From: Coffea arabica
Taxonomy: Eukaryota > Streptophyta > Magnoliopsida > Gentianales > Rubiaceae
NCBI RefSeq assembly: GCF_036785885.1
Contig: NC_092329.1
Span: 6,882,001 to 6,946,000 of the forward strand
Length of the DNA: 64,000 bases
Direction of reading: 5' to 3'
In this document: positions 1-11,809 of the stretch, piece by piece
Layout of the letters: each line of letters begins with the position of its first letter
Numbering within the stretch: the first letter of the stretch is position 1
Translations under genes and position numbers: made by a program
Notes under the pieces: model-generated
The model's database searches: none
What the model saw: only the letters and a program-made list of their open reading frames with translations
Told to the model about the DNA's origin: nothing

Positions 1-679
1 ATTAACAAAACAATCCCATGAAAATTCAAGTAGAAAACGTGCAAATATTAACAAATTAGAAACGCATGAAAATTAATTAGATTTCACAGATATTCGGGAC
101 TACGCCGTCGCGTCGATTCTTGACTAGGTGAAAAGCTTAGCCACGCCTCATGAGAAAATCTCCACATAATTTAATTGATTCGCAAGGCATCACGTTTTTC
201 ACTAAATAATCAAGAAGTGAACGATGTTTCTCCAGTGGGGAATAAAGCCGAACAGTCGGCACGCATGAACAGGAGAAGAAAAGAAAACTAAACTGTATCT
301 AAACAATGACTAATGCCCTGCTACGTGGTCCCTGCCGAATTGAGAAGAAAAAGTACAAAAACTGAGGCTTTGCCAAATTTCCTCCTTTTTCGTCTTTGAT
401 TGCTCCTAGGACTCCTAGTACTCAAGACACTCATAATCAGCAAAAAGGAAATGCAATCCGTCTGTATCATCATGTGGGCCAGGTTTGTGGATTATTTGAA
501 GTCCCCTACGCGTGGAGGAATTTTCTTCAAAAGGTCCCTCCTTTTTAGCCTTTTTCAGTTTCACCTCCTGTAGATAGGTCCAAATACCAAATATAAGTAT
601 ATGTTAACAATTAAGCAATATTTGGCAAGGACAAAGAGGAAAATTAACATTAAATTTACTAACAATTAACACCCTATCA
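1..679 (-). repeat. 3' LTR (partial, runs off the window start)
   Basis: This segment matches 4595-5273 with scattered substitutions. On the plus strand it ends in CTATCA at 679, so on the minus strand the LTR starts TGATAG, directly after the purine tract. The rest of the LTR (about 775 bp by comparison with the other copy) lies outside the window. Confidence 0.85.
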
Positions 680-691
680 ATTCCCCCCATA
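680..691 (-). other. Polypurine tract of the retrotransposon
   Basis: On the minus strand this reads ATATGGGGGGAAT and is followed at once by the LTR start TGATAGGG. That is where second-strand priming occurs in LTR elements. Confidence 0.75.
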
Positions 692-1766
692 TCTAAATCA
701 TGCTTGCCCTCAAACATGAGAACAACAATCAAATACCAAAATTTGACAATGGTTATTGCTCCAACTATCGTATTGCCAAGATACCAAGAAAAATATATAT
801 CAAGCATCAATGGTCAAGATCCAAGAAACGTCACCCCAGTTAGCTTCTAAACCACTAACTCCTCCAAATTAAGGCAAACTAATCTAGAAAAAGGAATGGT
901 TGCTCAACATTCATCAGCAAATGGTCCAACTATTAACCAGAATCTCAACATTAAATTCACAAATCGGCAAGTTGACTTTTTCACATACTAACACAATCTT
1001 TACCTTTTTTATCACGTTTTCTATTTTTCTCTTTTTTTTCGATAGTAACAAAAGACTTAGTCTCTAGCTAATTGAGCATTTTGACACGAACTCTAACACT
1101 TGTCAGATGAAGGAGTCCGGTTACTCAACTCCTATCGCTATATAACCACGTATTCATAGCAACTACTATTTTTTTGATTCGAGAATCGACACTTTAGGTG
1201 AAGATCCTCGGTTACTCAGTAGTAACAACTAGCGGAGCAAAGTCAACTTTTATTCACAACCAAATAACACAATAACTCAAAATAATACAGCAAAAACGCA
1301 AAATAGCAGCAGCTAGCCTCATTTCTTCAAACATGGAGAACTAAAGTTAATAACCAGATCAATTCACATGAAAATGCCAACAATCATTCCCTATGCCTAG
1401 AAAAGTTAACCAGAAAGTAGAAGAGTCAAGCAATTACTGATATTCACCAAAGAGATGTTCCTGAACTCAACCACATTAATTTGATACCCTTTTATTACTA
1501 AAACTCGGCAATAGCAGAATTAGAAACAACAACCCAATATCAAAACTTGGTATTCATATAAGAACTAATCACTAAAAAAAATAATAATAATAAATGAAAG
1601 GTAGACGAAAACAAGTTAAAAATAAAAGAAAAACCTCTAGAAACTAAAAACTGAAAAAACTAGCACCATAACTGATCTCCCCCTACACCTAAATGACACA
1701 TTGTTCTCAATGTGACAAATAAACAATAATAGCAAGAAGAAGGGCAACGGGACTTCCCTGAAGTCG

Positions 1767-1970
1767 TCAAAACAGTGGCGGGTTAGGTGGAAATTGAGGA
1801 GCAAGGCCCGCATGGTGCATAAATGCTGTCAAATTCTGCGCCATGTTATGCACGTTGACGTCAATGTGGGTCATCCGAGTCTCTAGTCTCTCAACTCGCA
1901 GCTGGAGCTGGTTCCATTTGTCAGCCCCTTGGGTAGGAAGAGGCAGAGCGGAAGTGCAGTGGTGGCGCAT
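1767..1970 (-). pseudogene. Short gag-like reading frame in the retrotransposon interior
   Basis: A 67-codon frame contains a heptad-like stretch (around RVERLETRMTHIDVNVHNMA) and a proline-rich end (QFPPNPPLF). This composition is common in C-terminal pieces of plant gypsy gag proteins. It lies next to a purine-rich, low-complexity block at about 2090-2175. No catalytic domain is present. It could be a chance frame inside a decayed element. Confidence 0.35.
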
Positions 1971-2310
1971 GATAGGTGCAGTTGCCGAAGGGAGAGAGAG
2001 GGTGTGGCGCGGCGTGGGTGGCGTGGCGCGCGAGGGGATGGTGGCGGCAGTGAAAAGGGTTCGGCCGAAAAAGAAAAGAGGGAAAGGGAATTGGGGAAGA
2101 AGAGAGAAAAAAAAGAGGAAGAAAGAAAGAAAAAGAAGAAAAAGGAAAAAAATAATTTTTGGGGAGGTTTTTTTTGAATTAAAATTTTTTTAAAAATGTT
2201 AATTTTGAACAACAAAACTGAAGGTTAAAACAGAAAATATTTTTATTTTTTATCTTTCTAATTTTTTTTAATTAAAAAATTTTTTCTTTTATTTTTGGGT
2301 CGTCAAACAC

Positions 2311-2525
2311 GGCGTGGGCACGTCAAGATTATAAAACGTCCACTGATCTTGGAAGTCACTGATACGGCGTGGGCACGTCAAGATTCCACTTCCTGCTAAC
2401 GTCATGAGATGTTGAGATTTTACCAACATGGTGTGGGCACGCCAAGATTGGAAAATGTCCACTGACCATGAGGTTGGGGTTTAGATGATTAATGTGTGCC
2501 CTACTCGCGTGGGCATGCCAAGATT
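2311..2525. repeat. Four-copy interspersed 20-bp repeat inside the retrotransposon
   Basis: The motif GGCGTGGGCACGTCAAGATT occurs at 2311-2330 and 2366-2385. Diverged copies, with GCCAAGATT endings, lie at 2430-2449 and 2506-2525. Spacing is 55, 64 and 76 bp, and each unit is followed by related text such as GTCCACTGA. It is non-coding and its function is unknown. Confidence 0.8.
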
Positions 2526-3144
2526 ACCTGTCCCGGTCACAGTAGACAAAAATATCAAGATCGACTAGTATCTAAGTGAGAAACGACAAATTGAAAGAAT
2601 TGAACAACAAAAAATAACAAAATCAATATTTGGATTGCCTCCCAAAGAGCGCCTTTCTTTAACGTCTTTGGTAAGACGTTGCCATATTTATTTACGGAGG
2701 ATAAAATCGTGTAACTCGTTTCAGTACTTCATCTTCTATGTAGTCCTGATAACTCTCGTAAATAGAGTAATTTTTGAGCACACGAGCTACGGTCTTCCAT
2801 GGATTAATAGATGGCGCCAAACAAGTCAACAATAATCTGACTTCTCCACTCACTTCTCCATCAAGCACATTTATTGGTTAGATATTTTGCTATTGCCACT
2901 CTTAACTTATTCCTGTCATGAAATTTAAAATTTTCTGGTATAATAAAGTCAATCTCACTAACAGGAATTGAAGAATAAGAGTCAGGAAAATATTAATTAA
3001 GGAATGGAGAAGATGTCACCGCATTTGGAGATTGTTCACTGAATTCATTCACTTGGACGAGTTGATATTGGGCTCTCATTTCTTGCACATCAATTTCCTT
3101 TTTAACTGCATTTTTAGATCCGTTTTCTTGAAACTCTTGCAGTT

Positions 3145-3627
3145 TCATGTCAGTATCCGAATAATTGCACTCTCATCTTCTTTAAAGTCAATGTTAGTCT
3201 GTGAGGGCAATTCTTCACACATCTTAGAAGCTAATTGCGTTATCCTAGATATCAATACATGCACTTGATCCGCCATCTCGGATGTCAATAGATGCACTTG
3301 ATCCGTCATCGCTTGTGTCTCCTGATGAAATCGATATGTATTAGCAGCTAGTAATTCAATCATTTTTTCAAGAGACATACCTGACATGGGTGATGGCTGT
3401 TGAAACTCTTACTGTTGAAAATCCATTGGCCTGGTCGCATAATTAAAATTGGAATCATCCCACCATTCTTGATCATACCCATTTGAATAAGGGTCATACC
3501 ACATTTGATATTGAGGTGAAAAATCTCCAAAAGTATCGATTGGAGCACTTAGGCCATCTTGAAATGCACGGTATATGTCAGTTGAACGATCTGAGGCAAA
3601 ATAACTTTCATAATTTGCAACAGCCAA
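3145..3627 (-). pseudogene. Degenerate gag of Athila/Tat-like gypsy type
   Basis: Two adjacent minus-strand frames (3409-3627, then 3145-3387) together resemble the C-terminal half of plant gypsy gag. The first holds the tyrosine/tryptophan-rich motif YDPYSNGYDQEWWDDSNF. The second holds a coiled-coil-like segment (FHQETQAMTDQVHLLTSEMA), then LPSQTN, the usual lead-in to the protease region. The two parts are in different frames, so the gene is broken. No protease, reverse transcriptase or integrase follows; the element's interior continues without coding potential down to 680. Confidence 0.6.
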
Positions 3628-3797
3628 TTGATCATTAGAAAAAGCATGAGTCTCATAACCCCTTCAAGAAATAAAATCCAGTCTATCACCAAAATACGGA
3701 ATGTTAGCAGTCATAAACTATATACAAAAAAAAATAAGAGAAAAAAAGAAAGAAAACAAGATGAACTCAAAAAGAAACAAATTAATCAGGCACCAGT

Positions 3798-3814
3798 TCC
3801 CGGCAACGGCGCCA
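3798..3814 (-). other. Primer binding site, tRNA-Asp type
   Basis: The plus strand reads TCCCGGCAACGGCGCCA, which is the 3' end of plant tRNA-Asp (CCCCGGCAACGGCGCCA) with one mismatch. On the minus strand it is therefore complementary to that tRNA and lies 5 bp inside the LTR. This site orients the element. Confidence 0.85.
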
Positions 3815-3819
3815 AAAAT

Positions 3820-5273
3820 TGACAGGTGCCGAACCTGTGTAATAATAATAATAATAAACCTAACTACCACCAAAGCAGTCAATAATCAATTCTAGGTACT
3901 AAAATAGGGACTTTAGGTGTGCAATGGGTTACTTGATTCACCCTGTTCCCGAAGTGTTTGTTTAATCCGATATACCAGAATTAATTATTTGACAAACTTT
4001 ACTAACAAGTAGACAGTGGCAAGTAGGGTCATCTCCTCAGGGACTGGGGATATTTATCTCTTTGAAGTTCCAATTGACAATGGGGGGTTTTATCGGAGTA
4101 AAATTAAAAATAATGAAGCAATTCAACTAAAAACGAATAATTAACTAGCACGAATGTAGATAGAAATTAAATCAAGAATAGGTAAATTCTAACCAAGAAT
4201 ACAACTACTCAAACACAATCAATTCATCCGATCATTAATGTAAGGGAGGTTCACTTAATTTATTAATAGGTTAGTTATAGTCGCCAACGGGCTCTGACGA
4301 CCAATTTTTCCTTAATTTATTGATAACCAAGGTACGACCACTGATTATCCCTAACCAAAGAATACTCCTAGATACGACCGTTAGAATTAATTCCCCAATT
4401 GCATAAAAAACTAGAAAAACCTAACCCCAACCAATAACACGCTACGATGGTTATTTAGATTGGATTGCACGTTCCCCTAATGTGTAAAAACGCTAGTTGC
4501 CACTAATATTAATCGATTAAATAATTACGGATTTAATTGACTAATTTGGCAGGAAATTAATAAGTCACATTGAACATCGGGCCCTTGACATCCAATTAAC
4601 AAAACAATCCCATGGAAATTCAAATAGAAAACTAGCAAATATTAACAAATTAGAAACGCATGAAAACTAATTAGATCTCACAGATATTCAAGACTACGCC
4701 GTCGCGTTGATTCTTGACTAGGTGAAAAGTTTAGCCACGACTCATGAGAAAATCTTCACGCAATTTAATTGATTCGCAAGGCATCACATTTTTCACTAAA
4801 TAATCAAGAAGTGAACGATGTTTCTCCAGTGGGGAATAAAGCTCAACAGTCGGTACGCATGAACAGGAGAAGAAAAGAAAACTAAACTGTATCTAAACAA
4901 TGACTAATGCCCTCCTACGTGGTCCCTGCCGAATTGAGAAGAAGAAGTACAAAAGGTGAGGCTCTGCCAAATTTCCTCCTTTTTCGTCTTTGATTGCTCC
5001 TAGGACTCCTAGTACTCAAGACACTCCTAATCAGCAAAAAGGAAATGCAATCCGTCTGTATCACCATGTGGGCCAGGTTTGTGGATTATTTGAAGTCCCC
5101 CACGCGTGGAGGAATTTTCTCTAGAAGGTCCCTCCTTTTTAGCCTTTTTTAGTTCCACCTCCTGTAGATAGATCCAAATACCAAATATAAGTATATGTTA
5201 ACAATTAAGCAATATTTAGCAAGAACAAAGAGAGAAATTATCAATGAAATTACTAACAATTAACACTCTATTA
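3820..5273 (-). repeat. 5' LTR, 1,454 bp
   Basis: The LTR runs from TGACAGGTG (plus-strand left end) to CTATTA at 5273. The right terminus has lost the canonical CA (CTATTA against CTATCA in the other LTR). It contains the long block shared with 1-679. Divergence between the LTRs is easily visible by eye (many single-base changes and small indels), so this insertion is much older than the array at 23.7-36.3 kb. Confidence 0.85.
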
Positions 5274-5939
5274 TCCATCGCGGCATATTGATTGGATATC
5301 CGGTGATACGCATATTATAGCACATAAAATTTTTTAAAAATTTGAAAAAATTACTAAAATAGAGAATACCATAAAAGGCACAATTATCAAACTATATTTA
5401 CTAAATACCTACATTATCATATATAATTACTAATTATTTAAATAAATAATACTACTGTTACCATAAACTTATGGCATTAGCAATAAATGATTTTAGCAAG
5501 TGTGCTTTCTAATTCTATTTTATAAGAGATCAGAAATTATATATAAGAATAAAATCATGATACTTACATAAAAGAAGTAGCAGTATTTAGTTCAATACAA
5601 TAAAACAAACAAATACCTATCAAATAATATTATGAAATACAAAGACATAAAGAAATAAGCATTTTCATCATTGATCAACTGCAGTGCCCAGGTGATTGAT
5701 CCCAATTTCCTAAAATAAAAAAAATCAATATCAATGAAATATTAAAATTAATGAATTATGTACAACTCTTGAATTCTATCAAATATAGTAAAAACATATT
5801 TTTACTTTGTTTACATGCCTATTAATACTATGTAGAATGATAAGGAGGTTCAAAATCATGTTCATCTTCTGACCTATTATAGTAAGAATATGACATTTAC
5901 ACTTGATTTTCTTCATGTGAATGGGGAGAAATATATGAA

Positions 5940-8556
5940 CCATATTGTTTATCTCTTAAACTTGATGACACACTAGATGAACCATGAATAAAATGTGGTA
6001 AAAGTGGTAGATTTGATCTAAATTCCTCATCTCTATGATAGTAGCTAGACCCTTAGTAGTGTAAAATATCAATGGTGCTTCTGGATGAATCATAATTGTG
6101 TCCATAATAACTAATACTACTTGAATCAAATGCAGATCTCTCATGAAATATTCTAGTTGACCGATTATAATATCCACTGGTAAAAACACTAGTGGACCTT
6201 TGAAGATGGTTAGATTCACCATATAATCCATATTCGGACTCATAAGAAGTAGAACTTGCAAGTGATCATTCAAACTCATGTCTTAACCACCTAGTACCCA
6301 AACCATTACTAGAATCATAGGCTCCATATGAATGACCTATATTCAAATCTTGTATGTGCTCATGAAATCCAAAATATCTCCTAGAATTTGAGTGGTAAAA
6401 AGAGTCACATTTACTCGAAAATTCAGTTATTCTACTCAAACGTTGCTACTATGCTTCTATGCCTGGACGATATCCATGATCAGTGTCTTGAGTAGTATAA
6501 TAGTTATTATCTTCTTGAATCCATGACATACCACCAGTATATTGGCTATCATGATAGTTACCATGACTATCATTGACATTTCTTTTGTTTAGATTGTCTC
6601 ATGTTTGCCCCTCCATTATCATCATCATTACTGCCGTCATCTTTTCCACTGCTAGTGGTGCTGGTTCTAGAAAATGGAATAGGTTTTGATATAACCTTTT
6701 TCTTCCCAGTACTCTTGCCTTTGCTTGTAGATACTTGCTCTTTATGTTTTTTTTTTCCATACCAGTTATGAATTGGGACAAAGACATATCACTATCATGA
6801 TCATTGTGATGACCGCTCTCTTTCTTCACTTTCATTGATAGTTTTATCCGACTAACTTAAATCGTCTTCATGAATCAATGATGGCTCATTTTCTCGAACC
6901 TACTCATCTAATATATCATTTTCATAAAAAATGTGATTTAAATCAATTAGGTCATAAAAATCATCGGTGTCATTTTTGTACATCAAATTTTTCACTCTGA
7001 GTCGTATGTTGTAGTGCATAAATACCAACTTGTGCAAATTTTCAATTGCCAATTGGTTTCAAAGTTTTGTATGTATCAAAAACCACGTACTCCAATTTCT
7101 TTCACAGCCAGATGATGAACAAGTTTGACTTAAAACTTTAATTGCAATTTTTCTTAGATTAGGAGCTTTTTCACCATACATGTTCTATCATTCAGTTATT
7201 AAAAACAGATAATGCAAAAAAATTGTAATTTTAATGATGCATATGTAATGATTATCATTAAAATAATGTAATAATGAATAATATAATTTAAAGACAAAAT
7301 CATAGTTATAAATCTGGTAAAAATGTAGCTACTGCCTTTATTGCAAGTGCACTTTCAAACTCTCCAATTTTGTTCACGAATGTGTTTATCTAAAGATATC
7401 ACAAAATTAGAATATTAGTAATTTAAAAAAATACATAATATAATTTAAGTGAATAAATAATGGTAATTTTGTCTACCTCATTCATTGCTTTTGCTTGCAC
7501 TTCTAAATCTAGTTTAAGCCTTTTAATTACTTATTTCAATCCTTTTCTAACTTCAGATGTATTAAATTCATACGTACCGAAATATTAAAGAGTGGGATTT
7601 AAGAAATAGGCTGGACCAATGACATAAAAAATAATCAAATGAGAAAATCTTTAACACAAAATATTTATTTAAAAAATATTTATTTATAAGTGTCAAACAT
7701 AATTACTTGCTGCATGCAAGTTTTGGTGTAATTGCTTATACCATCCGTCATTAATAATATCCTAGTACTTTTGATAGTCTTTTACTGCAATTTCTATTGC
7801 CATTTTAGCCCTATATATTGCCTCATATATAATGGATAGTGTGGGTTTTTTATCCTAATCGATCACTTTTAAAACTTTCACTAGCGGCTCCATGATTGCA
7901 CATACCTGGCGTACCCTTTTCCGATATCTTCCTAACAAAATCAAGTCAGGCACTTCAGCAGCTTCTTCCCTTCTTTTAGAACTACTATTATACTCCTGCC
8001 ACTCATTTGAAGTACACATTCATTTCAATTTGGTAGCATAACAAAGAAGACTTTCTATTGCAATGAATTCGGTAGCAAATCTTGTTATGCCAGGTCTCAG
8101 TAACTCTCTATTATTTGTATATGTCTTCATTAGATTAACCACTTTGTCACTATATATAAAATTAGTAATTCTCCTACCTTGTTTAATGGCATCCTTTGTT
8201 GATTTTATCTAACCAATGTCTTCCAGCATCAAATCAATGCAATGCACAGCATATGGTGACCAAAACAAATGCTTCCTTTTCTTCATCAGTTGCTCCCCGA
8301 CTGCTTTCATACTAGATTCGCTATCAATGACAAGTTGTATGATATTTTCTTTTTCAATGGAATCCATAACCTTATCCAATAAGGATAAGACAAAATTTGC
8401 AGTCTTTGTCTTATTTGTAAGGTAAAATAGTTTGTTGTAAACCACTAGATTCCTTTGAATTGCTCTCAAAATATAAGATGAATAGGAAAGAAAAGGGTAT
8501 AAGTTAACTTCCTTGAGATACACAAAGAGGGAGCATATTTGGAATGATTTCTTCAT
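5940..8556 (-). pseudogene. hAT-superfamily transposase relic
   Basis: Read on the minus strand, 8209-8425 gives the DUF659-type core (ENIIQLVIDSESSMKAVGEQ, then KRKHLFWSPYAVHCIDLMLE). It is followed directly by an in-frame TAG. The frame then continues as recognisable hAT sequence (STKDAIKQGRRITNFIYSDK) down to about 7700. The hAT C-terminal dimerisation motif lies at about 6960-7180 (LRKIAIKVLSQTCSSSGCER), again with an internal TGA. A Ser/Tyr/His-rich tail follows to about 5950. The N-terminal BED zinc finger is not visible and several frameshifts are present. It is a dead fragment; I found no terminal inverted repeats. Confidence 0.8.
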
Positions 8557-10559
8557 CTATCCACGTAAGGTAACACCAAGTTTGAGATACATTTTGCTAA
8601 AAAAAATACTTTGAGATACATTTCAGAAATATAATTTCAATAAAACATTTTTCATAGAAAAAATTGATTTGGAATAAATTTCAAATGCAATTGCTTTTGA
8701 AAACAAAACAACTATAAAAGGTAATTTCTTGCTACAAACTTTAGAAATTAAACAATAATATGAAACAAAATTTCCTTGAGAATAAGCTAACTACTTTTCT
8801 GACCTTTCAAAAGAAAAATTCTCACTTTTATAATTGAAAAGAGTGAATTTCATTCTATAACAAATTTAGAAAAAAGCAAGCTCCATACCTCAAGCAAAAT
8901 AAAGAAATTAGTAAGAAAAATACCTGTACACATCTCTCTATACTCGAAAATTTAGGCTTGATAAACATTACAAATTGTGTTTCAATCTAATTTCACAATA
9001 ACTAGAAAAATGGCGGTATTCAAGAAAAATTCTTGTTGTGTCTTAACAACACACACATTGGGTCCAGGCATTATATGTTGTGTGGATTATTGATCATTGA
9101 AGTGAAGTGGGTCAACATTTTTTTGGTCGCAGATTGAAATTTCTGCAAACAAGTATTGTATCTGTTTTTTTTTTTTTTTTTTTTTTAAAGTTGGTTGAAG
9201 GAAAATATTCCAAACCTTACAAGGGAAAGGAGAGGGCTTAAAAATGCGACTAAGATCTCAGTCATTTCATTTAACTAATGTATCTATCAATTAAACTGGA
9301 TCTTCAGATCATTTAACATTGATAAACTATTTGTACTACCATAATTAGGCATCCAACGCTTGTTAACACAAGTAAAACACATATGCAAGCTCGTAGTTTT
9401 CGTGAGTGCAGGGGAAATTTATCTTCGTTTAGCGTTAGCGTTATTACTGTACTAAAATTTTCATATGATTTCATAACTGGGTCATTTCATCAAGCTTCAA
9501 TCTTGGCAAATTGCGTATATGCTTAGCGAGACAAACCTTGCATATTAAACAAGATTTTTTTTTGTTGCATAAAATTTTCTTTTTCTTTTTTTAACAAGAT
9601 TCTTCCGTTAAATATTTTAAGTCCTACAAATATTGGAAATTTGGAAAAAAAATTACTTTGTGTTAGATATATTTCCGCCAGCTATACAATCCAAGAATAT
9701 CCAAATTAAAAGTGTTGTTGGCCGCATGTTAGTACGAAAATCTTATTCCGACTTTTATCGATAAAAATTTCGACTTAAGTGCGCTGAAGTTTTTTTCAGT
9801 TTCTTTGAAAGCTATTAAAGAAGATTGTTCTTCTTTTTTCCTTTTTGATTGCTTCCGCACCGCTTTAGTAGCCCGTGAGGAAACTGGAAATGCAAAATAC
9901 TATGCACAATCTAGCAAACTCATACAAGAACTCCCTAGTACTTATCCCGGTCTTAATTGCTTTAGAATCTTGCAATGAAATCTCATTACAAATGAAAACA
10001 TATATGTATGCTTGAATTTGAATGATTGGTTGAGGCAAAAAAAATTTTTTTTTTCTGTTTCTGAAACTTGATTAAGAATCTTTTTAAAAATAACCTTTTT
10101 AAGAAACTTGATTAACTGTATAACTTTAATAAAAATAATCTTTTTAAACAAGTTGTTTGATGCTCCATATTCTTTTTATACTATAGTCTTCGAGCAATTT
10201 TTGGGAAGAGAAGTTTTTGCTTGATTAGGTGGACCTCTCGATGAGGTCAGTTATGAGTTGAAACTCCAACATAAGCTAAAATCAAGCTGTGCTGAGGAAA
10301 ACGGAAATACGCCAAATGTTTGACGCATAAATACAATCTTTCCATAATGTAAAAGAAAAGAAGTCGATGGAACAATATATATAGGTTTCCGTTTTCTCAA
10401 TGCTAGCTTCGGACGATTACAAGTATGTGTGTGTGTATATATATACACCACATACATCTAGATTCATTAAAGTGGTTATACGACATACATCTAGATTGTT
10501 TGAACTCATATAAAGACTTTTATAAGTTAATAGAATAAATTTCTCAAAACTTTGATTTA
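8557..10559. other. AT-rich intergenic DNA, no gene seen
   Basis: Contains a T-run at about 9163-9186 and scattered simple repeats, including a short GTGTGTGTATATATATACAC block near 10430. No supported coding region, RNA gene or paired repeat was found. Confidence 0.6.
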
Positions 10560-10990
10560 TTTGCTTCTAAATTTTTCAGGGATGTTTATATGAATATCAT
10601 TATTAAGATTCCCATATAAATAAGTAGCAAATACATCCATAAGACGCATATCTAGTTTTTCATTCAATTAAAACTCATAAGATATCTAAATGTGATTGCA
10701 TCTAATATAAGTCAATACATCTCTTCATAATCAAATAAAAGTTTTTGTGAAAAATCTTGGGTTACAAAGCCTACTTTATATCTCACAATTTTAATTTTCT
10801 CATTTTTCACTACATGAATATCTATTTATATCCTATTGGTTTTACACCTTCTGGTGTTTGGATTACAGGTTCCAAAACTTTTCATTTTGCTAGTGATTCC
10901 AATTCAAATTTAATCGCTTCTTTCAATTTTAGCCAATCATTTCTGCATTGATATTCACCAACTAATCTAAGTTCATGATCTAAATCTTCT
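10560..10990 (-). pseudogene. Ty1/copia reverse transcriptase relic
   Basis: Minus-strand translation gives diagnostic copia RT pieces in order: NDWLKLKEAIKFELESLAK, QTPEGVKPIGYK, FSQK followed by FDYEE, DAITFRYLMSF, and LMDVFATYLYGNLNNDIHI. Several stops and frameshifts lie between them. It covers only the N-terminal half of RT; the YVDD active-site region and LTRs are not visible nearby. This is an old fragment. Confidence 0.75.
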
Positions 10991-11460
10991 TTCATAATAC
11001 ATATCAATGCAACAATATTATCAATAATTATTTCTTTTTTATTTCAACCTTTTTCTGCAGTAACAAATTTTAATAAATTTTTTGTAATTTTATTTTCATC
11101 AGAAGTATGCTCTACGAAAGTTTACTCTTCAGGAGTAATGAGAATTCAATTTACAAGTAAGCTAAACCTATCCAAGTTCATATAAAAGCTTATGAAACAC
11201 CATTTTAATGGGCTAAATAAGGTCGATTTTATAGTTTCTTGACATAGCAAATTGTAGTAATGATAAAATGGAAACATTGAAATTTATTACTCATATACCT
11301 TGAAATGAGGCCTAGGAGAAAGAGGAGGAGGAGGGGGGGAGTCTGGGTGGTTGCATAGGTTCATACCACTAGCTAGGAGTTAAGTAACTTGTGTATTGTG
11401 CTCAATTTTTTCAGCTACAACTTGGCTAATTTTTGTAAACAAAAGGAAGGAATTCTTAAT

Positions 11461-11809
11461 TCATGGGGCAGCAATTGGAGTCATCTCTCTTGATCCGGAA
11501 TCATTTTTCTGATCCTCTATCTCCTCCTCGGACTTTTTATTCTTAATTTCGCCATAAAAGTATGAAACAAATCCCCAAAGAGAGAGGACAAGAGCAACCC
11601 CCTTTTCTGCTTGAAATTTCTCATCGAAGACAATAAGTGCTAACACTTGGGTGACTGGGAGCAAGACGGCCATCAGAAAAAGATGAAGCACAGAAGATGA
11701 CCCCAATTGCTCCCAAGAAGAAGAACTGCCAAATTGTGGCACTCCAAGTTATGACAAGGTAGTACTTAGCTTCTCCTAGTTCATATGCTCTTGCGTCCCT
11801 TGCCATTGC
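11461..11809 (-). pseudogene. Purine permease pseudogene (last exon only)
   Basis: The segment starts after a good 3' splice site (TTGTGCAG at about 11810) with AMARDARAYELGEAKYYLV, then [15 protein letters not shown]. That matches exon 2 of the intact purine permease at 17164-17505. After CASS the frame breaks: a short deletion removes the expected SGII stretch, and the conserved end ([35 protein letters not shown]) continues in another frame to a TGA at 11461. I found no exon 1 between here and 17 kb. It is a truncated tandem duplicate in the same orientation as the working gene. Confidence 0.8.

Larger units (their letters stand above)
1..5273 (-). mobile_element. Non-autonomous Ty3/gypsy-type LTR retrotransposon (gag remnant only), 3' LTR cut by window edge
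   Basis: Positions 1-679 and about 4595-5273 are near-identical direct repeats, so the unit is an LTR pair. A primer binding site for tRNA-Asp lies just inside the right LTR, and a purine tract (read on the minus strand) lies just inside the left LTR, which fixes the orientation as minus. The interior (680-3819, about 3.1 kb) is too short for a full gag-pol. I see only gag-like pieces at 3145-3627 and 1767-1970, and no reverse transcriptase or integrase. The gag pieces resemble those of Athila/Tat-type plant gypsy elements. A second purine tract with similar upstream sequence occurs near 1675-1690 (minus), as if a polyprotein end had been duplicated or recombined. Gag-only elements with terminal repeats have been described in plants as TR-GAG; placing this element there is my inference. 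Confidence 0.85.

Noticed and set aside
1843..2215. Overlapping Lys/Arg-rich and Phe-rich frames on both strands
   Set aside because: Caused by a low-complexity purine-rich stretch inside the retrotransposon; no real protein features.
10757..10951. Plus-strand 64-codon frame
   Set aside because: It is the antisense shadow of the copia reverse transcriptase relic read on the minus strand.
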